This document shows positions 52,379-60,470 of a DNA stretch of 64,000 nucleotides, piece after piece. A program made the position numbers and the translations under genes. The DNA lies in assembly GCA_965371225.1 (NCBI GenBank), contig CBDUXP010000005.1, forward strand, positions 1 through 64,000. Direction: 5' to 3'. This DNA comes from CBDUXP01 sp965371225 [NCBI: uncultured bacterium]. Its GTDB lineage: Bacteria; Abyssobacteria; SURF-5; CBDUXP01. The notes beneath the pieces were generated by a model. That model worked only from the letters and a program-made list of their open reading frames with translations. It had not been told where the DNA came from and made no database searches. Position 1 is the first letter of the stretch, and every line of letters starts with the position of its first letter.

Positions 52379-55300
52379 TCGCCACGAACGCCGAACAGGC
52401 GCGGGCGGTCGACCAGCCGCACGACACACCGGTGGCGGTCATCGCCGGCGCGGGCACGGGCAAGACGCAATTGCTCACGGCCCGCTTCCTGCGCCTGGTG
52501 CGGGAGGTACGACTCGATCCCGAGCGCATCCTGTGTTTGACGTTTACGCGCAAAGCCGCGCAAGTAATGCGCAGCCGCATTCTCACGGGTCTGCGCGAGG
52601 CCGGATTGCCCGTGCCCCAGCCGCACGCGCTCTGGGTGCTCACGTTCGACGCCGCGGCGTGGCGCGTGCTGCGAGACGATCCCTTGCAAGCGGGCTTGGC
52701 CATGGATGTCCGTCTGCTAAACGAGGGGGAGACCGCCATGGCGGAGGAGCGCGTCTGGACTGCGGCGTGCGCGGACGACACCACGCCGTTTCGGGCGGTG
52801 CTGGGCGCGCTGTGGGAACGGCCGGCCGACATCAAGACCGCCGCGTTCGGCGCCTTGGACCGCTTGGCCAAAACCGGCGTGCCGCCCGCGGAGATTCCGC
52901 ACCACCTCGCCGCGCCCCGCGAGGCAGGGTATACCCGACTGCGGGACACGTTGGAGAACCGATTGGCCACCGGCCCCGCGCGCTTCAAGGGCCGCGCCGC
53001 CATGAGGCGGGCGGTGCCCAAGCTGGCGGCCCAGCAGGAGGCCGAGGCCGCCACCGCCGACTTCCTCCAGACCTTGGGAGAGCGGTATGCCACTGCGCGC
53101 GGCGCGGCGCACACGCTCACGTTCACCGACGTGCTGCAACGGGCCACCGAGGTGTGCACCCGCAGCGACCGGTGGCGCGACCGGTTCGATGCGGTGTTGG
53201 TGGACGAATGCCAGGATACGAACGCGGCGCAGTTTCGCTTCGTCCAAGCGCTGGCGGCGCCCGGCTACGGGAACGTCACCGTCGTGGGCGACCGGAAGCA
53301 GAGCATCTACTCGTTCCAGGGCGCGCGGCCGGAGAACACGGGCGAGCTGAAGGTGCCGCCCATCCCGCTGGTGCAGAACTACCGCAGCGTGGGGGAAATC
53401 CTGGACGCGGCGCACCACTTGATCCAGTCGCTCATGCCCGAAGAGCCCGCGCTGGAGCCGGCCGCGCGGGGGCACGCCGACGCGCCGCGGGTCTGGTTCA
53501 CGCGTCTGCACACGGAGGCAGCCGAAGCGCAATGGATTGCCGCCGAGATCGCGTCGCTGCATGACGCCGGCGTCCCGCTGGCGCAGATCATGATTCTCGT
53601 GCGCACACGCGGCCGCTTTGCGGCGCTGCAGACCGCCCTGCACGAACGCGGGCTGCCCCACGAAATCGTGGACAAGGCGGCCGCGTGGGACCTGCCGATC
53701 CTCAAGACCGCGGTCGCGCTGCTGCGGCTGGCGCTCGACCCACTGGATGACTTGGCGGCCGTGCGCGTGCTGCAAGAGCCGCCTGTGGAGTTATCCGACG
53801 CCGAGCTGGTCGAGTTGCTGCACGACCGCCAGGGCGCAAGCATCGTGGCGCATCTCCGCGCGTGCGCCGACCCGGCGCTCCGTGACCGCGCCGTACTGCT
53901 GGACGAGTTGGCCGAAGCTGCGACCACCATGCCCGGGGCGGAGTTCGTGTCCCACGCCATTCGCCGGTGGGGCTTGCTGGGGGCGGCGCTCGAACGGGAC
54001 GATGCCGTGCGCGCGGATTTCCGGGCGTTGGCGCAACTCTATGCGGCAGCGGCGCGCGCGTTCGCAGCCGTCCCCGCGCCCAGCCTTCGCGAGTTCGTGC
54101 AGGCGGTGCGCGACGATCGCGTGGCCATTCAGACGGACCAGGCGGGCGAGACCGAACCGCCGCGTGCCACCGTGCGCTTGAGCAACGTCCATCAGGTGAA
54201 GGGCCTCGAGTTTCCCATCGTCTTCATTGCAGGCCTCGGCGCGCGCCGCTTTCCCGACATCCAGACCGTCACCACGCACCTCACTTACGACGACCATCTG
54301 GGCTTCGCTCAACTGCGTTCCTGGGAGAACGATGCGATGGTTCGATGGTGCGTGGACGGTGGTAGCGCGTTCAGAACGGACCTACGCGAACGGTGGCGCG
54401 CGCGGAAGATCGCGGAGGAGCAGCGGCTGCTGTATGTGGCCATGACGCGGGCGCAGGAACGGCTGTACCTGACTACGAGTACGGCCCGGCCGAAACCCGA
54501 ACGCCTCGGCGAGCCGCGGTACTTCGTTGAGCGGTTGGAAGAGTGGATCGCGGACGGCGCGCCGGGGACGCAGTACCTCAGCCCGGACGGGCATGCGCCC
54601 GCGCCGCTGCCGCCGGAGGTCGCGGCCATCACCGGCGAGATGGCGGCGGCTCCACCCCCGCCGGCGCCCGTGGACCCGGCCGCGCTCGCAGCCCAAGCGG
54701 CTGCCGCGAAAGACCGCATCGACTGGCGCGCGACACCGGTGGGCACGGCGCAGGTGGTGACGCTCAGCTTTACCCAACTGTCGGCGTATCTGGCGTGCCC
54801 GCGGTTGCACGAATACCGCTACGTGCGGCGCGTGCCCGCGTTCGACGGCCGCGTGGTGGAGTCGGATGAGACGCCCGGATACGGCGACGCCGGCCGGTCC
54901 GCCGCGGCGAAGGGGCGGCTGGTGCATCGCACGCTGGAACTGTTCCATACGCCGGGGGGCGGCGCGCGCGGGGACGTGCGCGCGGCGCTGGAGATCGCCG
55001 CCGCGGAAGCGCCGGACGCGACCGCGCAGGATCGGTCCGACGCGGAGGCGCTCGTGACCCGCTACGCGGGGTGGGCCCTGTCCCGTGCGCCGGTGCAGGA
55101 GTGCGAGCCGGATTTTGTCGTGCCCATTTCGGGTGCCGCAGGAGGGCTCGGCGTGCGCGTGCGGGGCGCGATCGATCGGATCGACCGGGCGGACGATGGG
55201 GTGGCGATCTGGGATTACAAGACGGGGAACCCGGATCGCGCCGCCCTGACGGTGAAGTATGCGACGCAGGTGCGGTTGTACGCGTACGCGGCGGAGCGGG

Positions 55301-55551
55301 CGCTGGGGCTCGGTCCCGTGCGGCGGGCCGGGCTGATCGCGCTGGAGGCGGAGTCGGACGCGGAGGCTATCGTTGAGATCGACATCGCCCCCGACGACAT
55401 CGAGGATGCGTTGGACAAGGTACGCACGGCGGCTCGGCACATCGCCGACGGAGTGTTCACCGTGGACAAGGCGGGCGCGCACGCCAAGCGGCCGTGCGAC
55501 TATTGCGAGTACCGGGGGTGGTGTGGCGACCGGCGCGAGGCGGAGGCCTAG
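52375..55551 (+). CDS. AddA/AdnAB-like UvrD helicase with C-terminal Fe-S nuclease
   Basis: A 1058-residue protein with a full superfamily-1 motor: Walker A GAGTGKT (residues 25-31), motif II LVDECQD (near 276), QNYRS, VHQVKGLEF and VAMTRAQERLYL. A RecB-family nuclease ends it: YLACPRLHEY (near 807), then AIWDYKTGNP (near 945), and CDYCEYRGWC (CX2CX5C, near 1041). The four cysteines suggest a 4Fe-4S cluster, which is normal for AddB but not for Bacillus AddA. Together with the preceding gene it should form the heterodimeric end-resection machine for recombinational repair. The start is a GTG overlapping the previous stop. It ends 4 bases inside the YvyF-like gene on the other strand. Confidence 0.92.
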   Translation: MIATNAEQARAVDQPHDTPVAVIAGAGTGKTQLLTARFLRLVREVRLDPERILCLTFTRKAAQVMRSRILTGLREAGLPVPQPHALWVLTFDAAAWRVLRDDPLQAGLAMDVRLLNEGETAMAEERVWTAACADDTTPFRAVLGALWERPADIKTAAFGALDRLAKTGVPPAEIPHHLAAPREAGYTRLRDTLENRLATGPARFKGRAAMRRAVPKLAAQQEAEAATADFLQTLGERYATARGAAHTLTFTDVLQRATEVCTRSDRWRDRFDAVLVDECQDTNAAQFRFVQALAAPGYGNVTVVGDRKQSIYSFQGARPENTGELKVPPIPLVQNYRSVGEILDAAHHLIQSLMPEEPALEPAARGHADAPRVWFTRLHTEAAEAQWIAAEIASLHDAGVPLAQIMILVRTRGRFAALQTALHERGLPHEIVDKAAAWDLPILKTAVALLRLALDPLDDLAAVRVLQEPPVELSDAELVELLHDRQGASIVAHLRACADPALRDRAVLLDELAEAATTMPGAEFVSHAIRRWGLLGAALERDDAVRADFRALAQLYAAAARAFAAVPAPSLREFVQAVRDDRVAIQTDQAGETEPPRATVRLSNVHQVKGLEFPIVFIAGLGARRFPDIQTVTTHLTYDDHLGFAQLRSWENDAMVRWCVDGGSAFRTDLRERWRARKIAEEQRLLYVAMTRAQERLYLTTSTARPKPERLGEPRYFVERLEEWIADGAPGTQYLSPDGHAPAPLPPEVAAITGEMAAAPPPPAPVDPAALAAQAAAAKDRIDWRATPVGTAQVVTLSFTQLSAYLACPRLHEYRYVRRVPAFDGRVVESDETPGYGDAGRSAAAKGRLVHRTLELFHTPGGGARGDVRAALEIAAAEAPDATAQDRSDAEALVTRYAGWALSRAPVQECEPDFVVPISGAAGGLGVRVRGAIDRIDRADDGVAIWDYKTGNPDRAALTVKYATQVRLYAYAAERALGLGPVRRAGLIALEAESDAEAIVEIDIAPDDIEDALDKVRTAARHIADGVFTVDKAGAHAKRPCDYCEYRGWCGDRREAEA

Positions 55552-56006
55552 CCCCGGCCCGGCATCGCGCGCCGGTAATGCATCCCCCGGCGCTGTTCTT
55601 CGGGGGCGCTGGGCTCCTCGGCTTCGGGCGTGGGCGCTGGCGCGCCCTTCTCCCGCGGCGTCTCGCCCATCATCCGCCGCGCCTCGGCTACCTCGTTCGC
55701 CAACTCTTCCCGGCACTTATCGCAGAAGGTGCCACCATCGAGATAGATGCCACAGCGCCGGCATTGCAGCTCGCCGGGCACCACCTGCAGCGCCAGGCGT
55801 TTTTGGCGCAGCCAATGGACGATGAGGTGCTGACTCACTCCGGTGGCCTCGGCGATACGCGGAATCGAGCGCTCGCGGGTCTCGCGAATGTGCTCGCAGA
55901 CAAGGTGGAAGGCGTCTTCCTCTTCCTGGATGCAATCGGGACAGCGGCGGCCGGACCCGTGCCGGTAAAAGAGCAGGCCGCAGTCGTGGCAGTTGGTCAG
56001 TTGCAT
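55548..56006 (-). CDS. YvyF-like double zinc-ribbon/HTH protein, copy 1
   Basis: A 152-residue protein of the YvyF (flagellar operon protein) type. Two zinc-ribbons flank a MerR-like helix-turn-helix: CHDC (Cys6, Cys9) with CPDC (Cys22, Cys25), then the HTH (about 47-70, RSIPRIAEATGVSQHLIVHW), then CRRC (Cys82, Cys85) with CDKC (Cys95, Cys98). A Pro/Glu tail follows. In Bacillus, yvyF lies beside flgM and flgK and its role is unknown; a regulatory function is only proposed. The ATG at 56006 follows GAAGGGGAGA. It is the last of three tandem copies; copy 2 is 23 bases upstream. It overlaps the end of the helicase gene by 4 bases. Confidence 0.85.
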   Translation of the reverse strand: MQLTNCHDCGLLFYRHGSGRRCPDCIQEEEDAFHLVCEHIRETRERSIPRIAEATGVSQHLIVHWLRQKRLALQVVPGELQCRRCGIYLDGGTFCDKCREELANEVAEARRMMGETPREKGAPAPTPEAEEPSAPEEQRRGMHYRRAMPGRG

Positions 56007-56029
56007 CGCCCGTCTCTCCCCTTCGCGCG

Positions 56030-56458
56030 CTACCGGGGACTGTTGTGCATCCCATCAGGAGTCGCCCGCGACGCCGGGGCATCGGTCCCCAGCTGCCGGG
56101 GTGACGGTGCCTGCATGCCCGCACGCTGGCGCGCGATCTGATCGGCGATTTCCTTTCGGCAGCGCTCGCACAGATCCGCGCCGCCTGCGGGCTGGCCACA
56201 CCGCTTGCACCCGTCTTCCGGCCGCTCGCTGATCTCGACCTCCATGTCGAGCTTCCCTTCCTCCACCCACTTCAAGATCTTCCCGCGGTCCACTCCGGTC
56301 TCCTCCGCCAAGTCCACGATGAAGCGCACTTCATGGCTCCGGATGTACTCGCGCACCAGGTCGAACTCTTCCTGTTCCTGCTCCCGACAGGTAAGACATG
56401 TGCGGTCCCGTGTCCGGTTGAACAGCTTTCCGCACTTCTGGCAGTTAGCCAATGACAT
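56030..56458 (-). CDS. YvyF-like double zinc-ribbon/HTH protein, copy 2
   Basis: A 142-residue paralogue of its neighbours: CQKC and CLTC form the first ribbon, the HTH segment is FIVDLAEETGVDRGKILKWV (about 46-66), and CKRCG and CERC form the second ribbon; a Pro/Ala tail follows. Relative to copy 1 the ribbons and HTH spacing are conserved while the tails differ, which is what domain-only selection would give. AGAGGAGAGC is well placed before the ATG at 56458. It sits between copies 1 and 3 with 23 and 32 base gaps and is surely cotranscribed. Confidence 0.85.
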   Translation of the reverse strand: MSLANCQKCGKLFNRTRDRTCLTCREQEQEEFDLVREYIRSHEVRFIVDLAEETGVDRGKILKWVEEGKLDMEVEISERPEDGCKRCGQPAGGADLCERCRKEIADQIARQRAGMQAPSPRQLGTDAPASRATPDGMHNSPR

Positions 56459-56490
56459 GGTTTGCTCTCCTCTCGGACCGCCTCGCGCGT

Positions 56491-56925
56491 CTAACCCGCG
56501 TGCCCATGAGACTGGCCACCCGTGGTGCGACTCCGCCGGTCTGTCGCGATGGATGCGCGGGGGGGCGGCGTCTCTTCTTGGGCTTCGGCCGCCACGGTGT
56601 GCACCTGCTGCCGCACGTCAATCGCGCAGCGCTGGCAGTGTGCGCCGACCGTAGCGACGGCGTTGCAGCGGACGCAGAGGCGGGGTCGGGCCCCGCCGGC
56701 CTGGATCGCGGCCGCATGGTCCTGCCCCTTCATGAAACTGAGCACGAACCCGCGCGGGACGCCCGTCGCCACCACCACTTGCGCCACATCGCGCGTATCG
56801 TGAAAGCGCAAGAAATCTTCGATCCGTCGCGCATAGGCCGCGGCTTTGCTTTCGCATTCAGGACACAGTTCTTCCTCCCCGACACGGTTGAAGACCTTCG
56901 TACAACGCGTACACTTCGTCAGCAT
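56491..56925 (-). CDS. YvyF-like double zinc-ribbon/HTH protein, copy 3
   Basis: A 144-residue paralogue and first gene of the triplet. CTRC and CPEC form the first ribbon, a more divergent HTH segment is near DVAQVVVATGVPRGFVLSFM, and CVRC and CQRC form the second ribbon; the tail is Thr/Arg/Gly-rich. The ATG at 56925 is set by family alignment; the open frame continues to 57102, but that part has shadow composition. A GGAGG is about 14 bases upstream. The promoter lies at about 57157-57165. This copy is the most diverged of the three. Confidence 0.82.
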   Translation of the reverse strand: MLTKCTRCTKVFNRVGEEELCPECESKAAAYARRIEDFLRFHDTRDVAQVVVATGVPRGFVLSFMKGQDHAAAIQAGGARPRLCVRCNAVATVGAHCQRCAIDVRQQVHTVAAEAQEETPPPRASIATDRRSRTTGGQSHGHAG

Positions 56926-57138
56926 GTTCCTGGCACCGCCTCCCAGCGGCACGGCCCGACACCCGCGACAGAGTCTTGCCCGCGAGCTGCGCGCGCGCAC
57001 CACTGGCGACCTGCCACCGGGCTCTCCCCGCCGCGCCGCCTGCGAGTGGCGCTCTGCGGAAAGCGTCCCGGTCGCGTCCCATGGTGATCCGTCTTGGGAC
57101 ATGTCCCGCTCGATCCATCCATGGGCGACCGCAATACT

Positions 57139-57166
57139 GCTATATATGCTAGTCTTAGTATAGCAT
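57139..57166 (-). promoter_or_regulatory. extended -10 promoter with inverted repeats for the YvyF-like triplet
   Basis: Read on the minus strand, TGCTATACT (57157-57165) is an extended -10. ATGCTA (57146-57151) and TAGCAT (57161-57166) form a perfect 6-bp inverted repeat overlapping it, and GCTATA (57139-57144) pairs with TATAGC (57159-57164). The region is A+T-rich and looks like a regulated promoter. The leader to 56925 is about 225 bases. Confidence 0.5.
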
Positions 57167-57260
57167 TTACAGCAGAATTTGTTGGGTCATCCGCACCTTC
57201 GGGGATGTGTTTCCCCTCTCACCGAGCCCGCCGACGTGGTCCATCCAGGGAAGGTATGTC

Positions 57261-57287
57261 GTAACCAACTAGATTTATTGAGGTTAC
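57261..57287. repeat. inverted repeat in the gap before the glycerate-kinase stop
   Basis: GTAACC (57261-57266) and GGTTAC (57282-57287) can pair around 15 bases of A+T-rich sequence. Together with the promoter at 57139-57166 this lies in a gene-free stretch of 414 bases (56926-57339). A weak GGGGA/TCCCC hairpin is near 57202. It could be an operator or terminator; neither is proved. Confidence 0.3.
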
Positions 57288-57339
57288 AACTCATACTGAG
57301 GCAGGGCCCCTCGAAGCAGTGGCCTCGTCCCCCGGCAGA

Positions 57340-58740
57340 TCAGGCGATGAGGACGATGCGCACGTCCATGACGTTGGTGCCTGTTGGCCCCGTGCGGACC
57401 AGGTCCCCGAGCGCCTCGAACCACGGGTAGGCGTCGTGTCCGGCCAGCGGGGCCGCGGCAGCAGGAAGGCCGAGCGCAGCCGCGCGGCGCAGAGTTCGGT
57501 CGTCCCCCACCGCCCCGGCGGCGTCCGTCGGCCCGTCCGTGCCGTCCGTCCCCACGCAGGCCACGGCGACGGGTCGGTGCGCCGGGCCAAGCGCGTCGAG
57601 GAACGCGAGGGTGAACTCTTGCGCGCGCCCGCCGCGGCCCCGGGAGCGTCCCAGGGTCACCACGGTTTCGCCGCCGGAGAGGAGCGCCAGCGGCGGGGTA
57701 CCCGGTCGGCCCGTGGTACACACCTCCCGCGCCAGGGCGGCGTGCAGGGCGGCCGTCTCGCGCGTTTCGCCGCCGAGCGTGGTGGACAGCACCAGGGGAG
57801 GAAACCCGGCGGCGCGCGCAGCGTCGGCCGCAGCGGTCAGGGCGACGTCGTTGTTGGCAATGACCGTCCACCGGTGGCGCCGAAAGCCCGGGGTGTCCCG
57901 CGCGGGGGTGTCTATCAGCTTTCCGGCGCGGCCGCGAGTGAGGTATGCGCGCACGCGCGGGGGCGCGCCGGTCCACAGCCCGCGTCGCTGGAGAACCGCG
58001 ACGGCGTCAGCGAACGTGGTGTCATCAGGCGCGCTGGGGCCGGAGCCGATGGTGGCCAGATCGTCGCCCATGACATCGGACACGGCCAACGTCCACAGGT
58101 GAGCGCCGGCGCATGCCTGCGCCAAGCGGCCGCCCTTGATCGCGGAGAGGTGCTTGCGCACGGTGTTGATCTCGGCAATCGGCGCGCCGGCCCGCAGCAA
58201 CTCCGCCGTGGTGCGCCGCTTGTCCGTCAGGGTGAGGCCAGGCGCCGGTGCGCAACACACCGCGGAACTCCCGCCGCTGATCGCGACCCAGACGAGATCG
58301 CCCGGCTGCACGCGCTCGCGCACGTAGCGCAACACGGCTTCGGCGCCGCGCACGCTGGCGGCGTCCGGCAGCGGATGCCCGCCCGCGCGCATGTCCAGCC
58401 CGCGCACGGGGCGGGCGTGCCCGTGCTTCGTGACCAGGACGCCGCCGGCCAGCGGCAGTCCGCCCAAGGCGACGAGCGGCTCGGCCATCGCCGACGCGGC
58501 CTTGCCCAGTGCCAGGACGTGGGCGCGCGCGCGTTTGGGGAGCACCAGCGTCCGTCCCCCCACGTGCACGGTGCGGCCGTCGATGGAGACGGCCTCGCGG
58601 ATCGCGCGCGCGGGGTCGGCCGCGGCGATGGCGGCGGAGTAGATGCGTTTCAGGATGCGCCGCAGGCCGGCGCGGCGCGGGGGGAGCGGGCCAGGCGATC
58701 GCCGGCCTGAGGGACGGGTACCCCGGGTGCCCCGCGGCAC
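57340..58740 (-). CDS. glycerate 2-kinase (MOFRL/GckA family)
   Basis: A 466-residue kinase of the class II glycerate kinase family, which uses ATP to make 2-phosphoglycerate. The N-terminal domain is visible from RILKRIYSAAIAAADPARAI, with VLALGKAASAMAEPL, SGGSSAVCC, and KHLSAIKGGRLA; the C-terminal MOFRL domain has LLSGGETVVTLG, GRGGRAQEF and GTDGTDGPTDAAGAV, which carry the conserved catalytic Asp and Arg residues. The start is a GTG directly after the stop of the FlgG-like gene, giving an extra Arg/Pro-rich stretch of about 25 residues; a later CTG start is possible. It lies between flagella-associated genes without obvious functional link. Confidence 0.92.
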   Translation of the reverse strand: MPRGTRGTRPSGRRSPGPLPPRRAGLRRILKRIYSAAIAAADPARAIREAVSIDGRTVHVGGRTLVLPKRARAHVLALGKAASAMAEPLVALGGLPLAGGVLVTKHGHARPVRGLDMRAGGHPLPDAASVRGAEAVLRYVRERVQPGDLVWVAISGGSSAVCCAPAPGLTLTDKRRTTAELLRAGAPIAEINTVRKHLSAIKGGRLAQACAGAHLWTLAVSDVMGDDLATIGSGPSAPDDTTFADAVAVLQRRGLWTGAPPRVRAYLTRGRAGKLIDTPARDTPGFRRHRWTVIANNDVALTAAADAARAAGFPPLVLSTTLGGETRETAALHAALAREVCTTGRPGTPPLALLSGGETVVTLGRSRGRGGRAQEFTLAFLDALGPAHRPVAVACVGTDGTDGPTDAAGAVGDDRTLRRAAALGLPAAAAPLAGHDAYPWFEALGDLVRTGPTGTNVMDVRIVLIA

Positions 58741-59457
58741 TTACCGCAGGAGATCGAGCAGCGTGCCGATCACTTCGTCTTGCCGCCGGGCCACGGCCAC
58801 ATTCGCCTGGACGCCACGGAGTGCGACCAGTTCGGCTGTCAATTCGCGGGCGAGTTCAACGTTGCTCCCCTCGACGAAACCGCCAAGTGCGGCATCGCCC
58901 GTCCCGCCGCTGAGCACGCCGATCTGTGGCGCGCCCGATGCGGCGGTGGCGGCAAATGCGTTGGCCCCCACGTCGAGCAAGCCAGCCGGGTTCGTGAACC
59001 GCGCTACCTGCAATTGGCCGAAGGTCTGCGTGCCCGCCGCACCGGGGGGGATGCCGCTCACGGTGCCTTCCAGCCCAATGTGGAGGGCGGTGGTGCCCGG
59101 CGGCACCTGGATGCCCGGCTCGACGAGGCGCCCGTCCGGCGTCACGAGCTGCCCCTGGGCGTTGAGGCCGAGGACGCCGGCGCGAGTGAACGATTGGCCG
59201 CCGCCGCCATCGCGCAGGACGAGAAATGCGTCCCCCTGGATCGCAACCGTGAGGGGGTCACCCGTGCTGAAGGGTGCACCCGGGGCGGTCTGCACGGTGG
59301 CTGCACCGGGCGCGACGCCGGCGCGGTTCGGCAAGCTGGCCTGGCTGCCCCGCCGGGACCGGAACCCTGGCGTCAACACGTTAGCCACGTTGTTGGAAAT
59401 GGTGGTCAGCCGTTGGATGCCAGCTTGAATGCCGGTGAGGGAGATCCGAATGCCCAT
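58741..59457 (-). CDS. flagellar hook/basal-body rod-family protein (FlgG-like)
   Basis: A 238-residue protein of the rod/hook family. The N-terminus (MGIRISLTGIQAGIQRLTTI, then the SNNVANVLTPGF motif) and the C-terminus (VEGSNVELARELTAELVALR, QDEVIGTLLDLL) are the helical D0 parts that coil together in the axial structure; the middle has the FlgG-type beta-strands (FSTGDPLTVAIQGDAFLVLR). Length is close to but below typical FlgG/FlgF (about 250-265). There is no signal peptide, as expected for flagellar type III export. Its own TATACT promoter is 43 bases upstream. No other flagellar gene is in the window besides the YvyF-like triplet, so it is oddly isolated. Confidence 0.88.
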   Translation of the reverse strand: MGIRISLTGIQAGIQRLTTISNNVANVLTPGFRSRRGSQASLPNRAGVAPGAATVQTAPGAPFSTGDPLTVAIQGDAFLVLRDGGGGQSFTRAGVLGLNAQGQLVTPDGRLVEPGIQVPPGTTALHIGLEGTVSGIPPGAAGTQTFGQLQVARFTNPAGLLDVGANAFAATAASGAPQIGVLSGGTGDAALGGFVEGSNVELARELTAELVALRGVQANVAVARRQDEVIGTLLDLLR

Positions 59458-59499
59458 GGGGTCCGCGTTCCGGCGCGGGCGAAGCGTGCCGTAAGGTCT

Positions 59500-59529
59500 A
59501 GTATACCGCTATTTCTGCCAGGAGCACAA
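59500..59529 (-). promoter_or_regulatory. promoter for the FlgG-like gene
   Basis: On the minus strand TTGTGC (59524-59529), an 18-base spacer and TATACT (59500-59505), 43 bases before the ATG at 59457. Confidence 0.45.
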
Positions 59530-59645
59530 CGTAGCGATGTGCGCGGGGGGCTGTGATCTTGAACGCAGGCCCCAGCGGCGCGCGGCTGCGTCGCAACCCG
59601 CCCCGGCACGGGTGGTTACACCTAGCGGGGGGCGTGGGTCGGGTC

Positions 59646-59651
59646 TACAAT
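59646..59651 (+). promoter_or_regulatory. TACAAT -10 box for the ferredoxin-cyaY operon
   Basis: TACAAT, 5 of 6 to the consensus, lies 67 bases before the ferredoxin ATG. A -35 at the correct distance is not evident. Confidence 0.4.
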
Positions 59652-59717
59652 GACGGTTGACGCGGCGCGCGCAGGTACCGAGACCGGTGGGTGGCGCGCG
59701 GGCGGTACGAGAGGATT

Positions 59718-60134
59718 ATGGCAGGCGAGAATCCCTACATAGCCCCGGTCGCGGTGGAGAAGCCCGTGCAGAAGTACACCATCACGTTCCTGCCCATGAA
59801 CGTGACCGTGGAGGTCGACCCCGCGCACGTGCCCTATGGGCGCACGGGCCGGCCCGGGTCGATCCTGGACATTGCGCTCGCGCACGGGATCGATCTGGAG
59901 CACAGTTGCGGCGGCGTGTGTGCGTGCTCCACGTGCCACATCATCGTGCGGGAGGGGTTCGACACGCTGCCCGAGGCGGGCGATGAGGAAGAGGACATGC
60001 TCGACAGCGCGCCCAGCCTGGAGCGGTGGAGCCGGCTGGCGTGCCAGAGCGTGCCGCCCGGGACGCGGAACCTCATCGTGGAAGTGCCGCAGTGGAACCG
60101 GAATGCGGTGCAAGAGACGCCGCACGAGGCGTAG
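59718..60134 (+). CDS. fdx: ISC-type 2Fe-2S ferredoxin
   Basis: A 138-residue ferredoxin. The cluster ligands are in HSCGGVCACSTC, where C-x5-C-x2-C matches the E. coli Fdx spacing, and the fourth is in RLACQ. The downstream DMLDSAPSLERWSR element is typical of the vertebrate/adrenodoxin-like subgroup used in Fe-S cluster assembly, where it donates electrons to the IscS/IscU complex. An N-terminal extension of about 20 residues (MAGENPYIAPVAVEKPVQKY) precedes the fold. The ATG at 59718 has GAGAGGA before it; an upstream GTG at 59691 is less likely. The cyaY gene follows by 12 bases. Confidence 0.92.
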   Translation: MAGENPYIAPVAVEKPVQKYTITFLPMNVTVEVDPAHVPYGRTGRPGSILDIALAHGIDLEHSCGGVCACSTCHIIVREGFDTLPEAGDEEEDMLDSAPSLERWSRLACQSVPPGTRNLIVEVPQWNRNAVQETPHEA

Positions 60135-60146
60135 GGCCCCCGCGCC

Positions 60147-60470
60147 GTGGAAGACAAACAGTACCGCGCGATCGCGGGTGCCTTGCTGCGCGACCTGTGT
60201 GCGTACTTTGATGAGTGGGATCCGGACGAGGTGGAAGCGGAGCTGGTGCCGGGGGCGCTGACCCTGATCACGGCGGACACGAGCACGTACATCGTCAGCG
60301 AACAGGGGGCCCACCAGCAGATGTGGTTGGCGACGCCGGAGCGGGGCCGGCGGTACAACTACGACGCCGAGGGACGGGGCTGGGTCGATACGAAGGACGG
60401 CAGCACGCTGCAGGAGGTGCTCGCCGCGGAGCTGAGCGCCAAGCTTGGCAAACCGGTGGTGTTCGGCTAG
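60147..60470 (+). CDS. cyaY: CyaY/frataxin-like iron-binding protein
   Basis: A 107-residue frataxin-fold protein, the usual length. The acidic N-terminal helix (ALLRDLCAYFDEWDPDEVEA), the strands LTLITADTSTYIVSEQG, the QQMWLATPERGRRYNY element with its conserved Trp, and the C-terminal helix (EVLAAELSAKLG) are all recognisable. CyaY binds iron through the acidic ridge and regulates IscS-dependent Fe-S cluster synthesis. The start is a GTG at 60147, 12 bases after the ferredoxin stop, so the two are cotranscribed. The last four bases overlap the end of the convergent kinase gene. No isc or suf genes are in the window. Confidence 0.9.
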   Translation: MEDKQYRAIAGALLRDLCAYFDEWDPDEVEAELVPGALTLITADTSTYIVSEQGAHQQMWLATPERGRRYNYDAEGRGWVDTKDGSTLQEVLAAELSAKLGKPVVFG

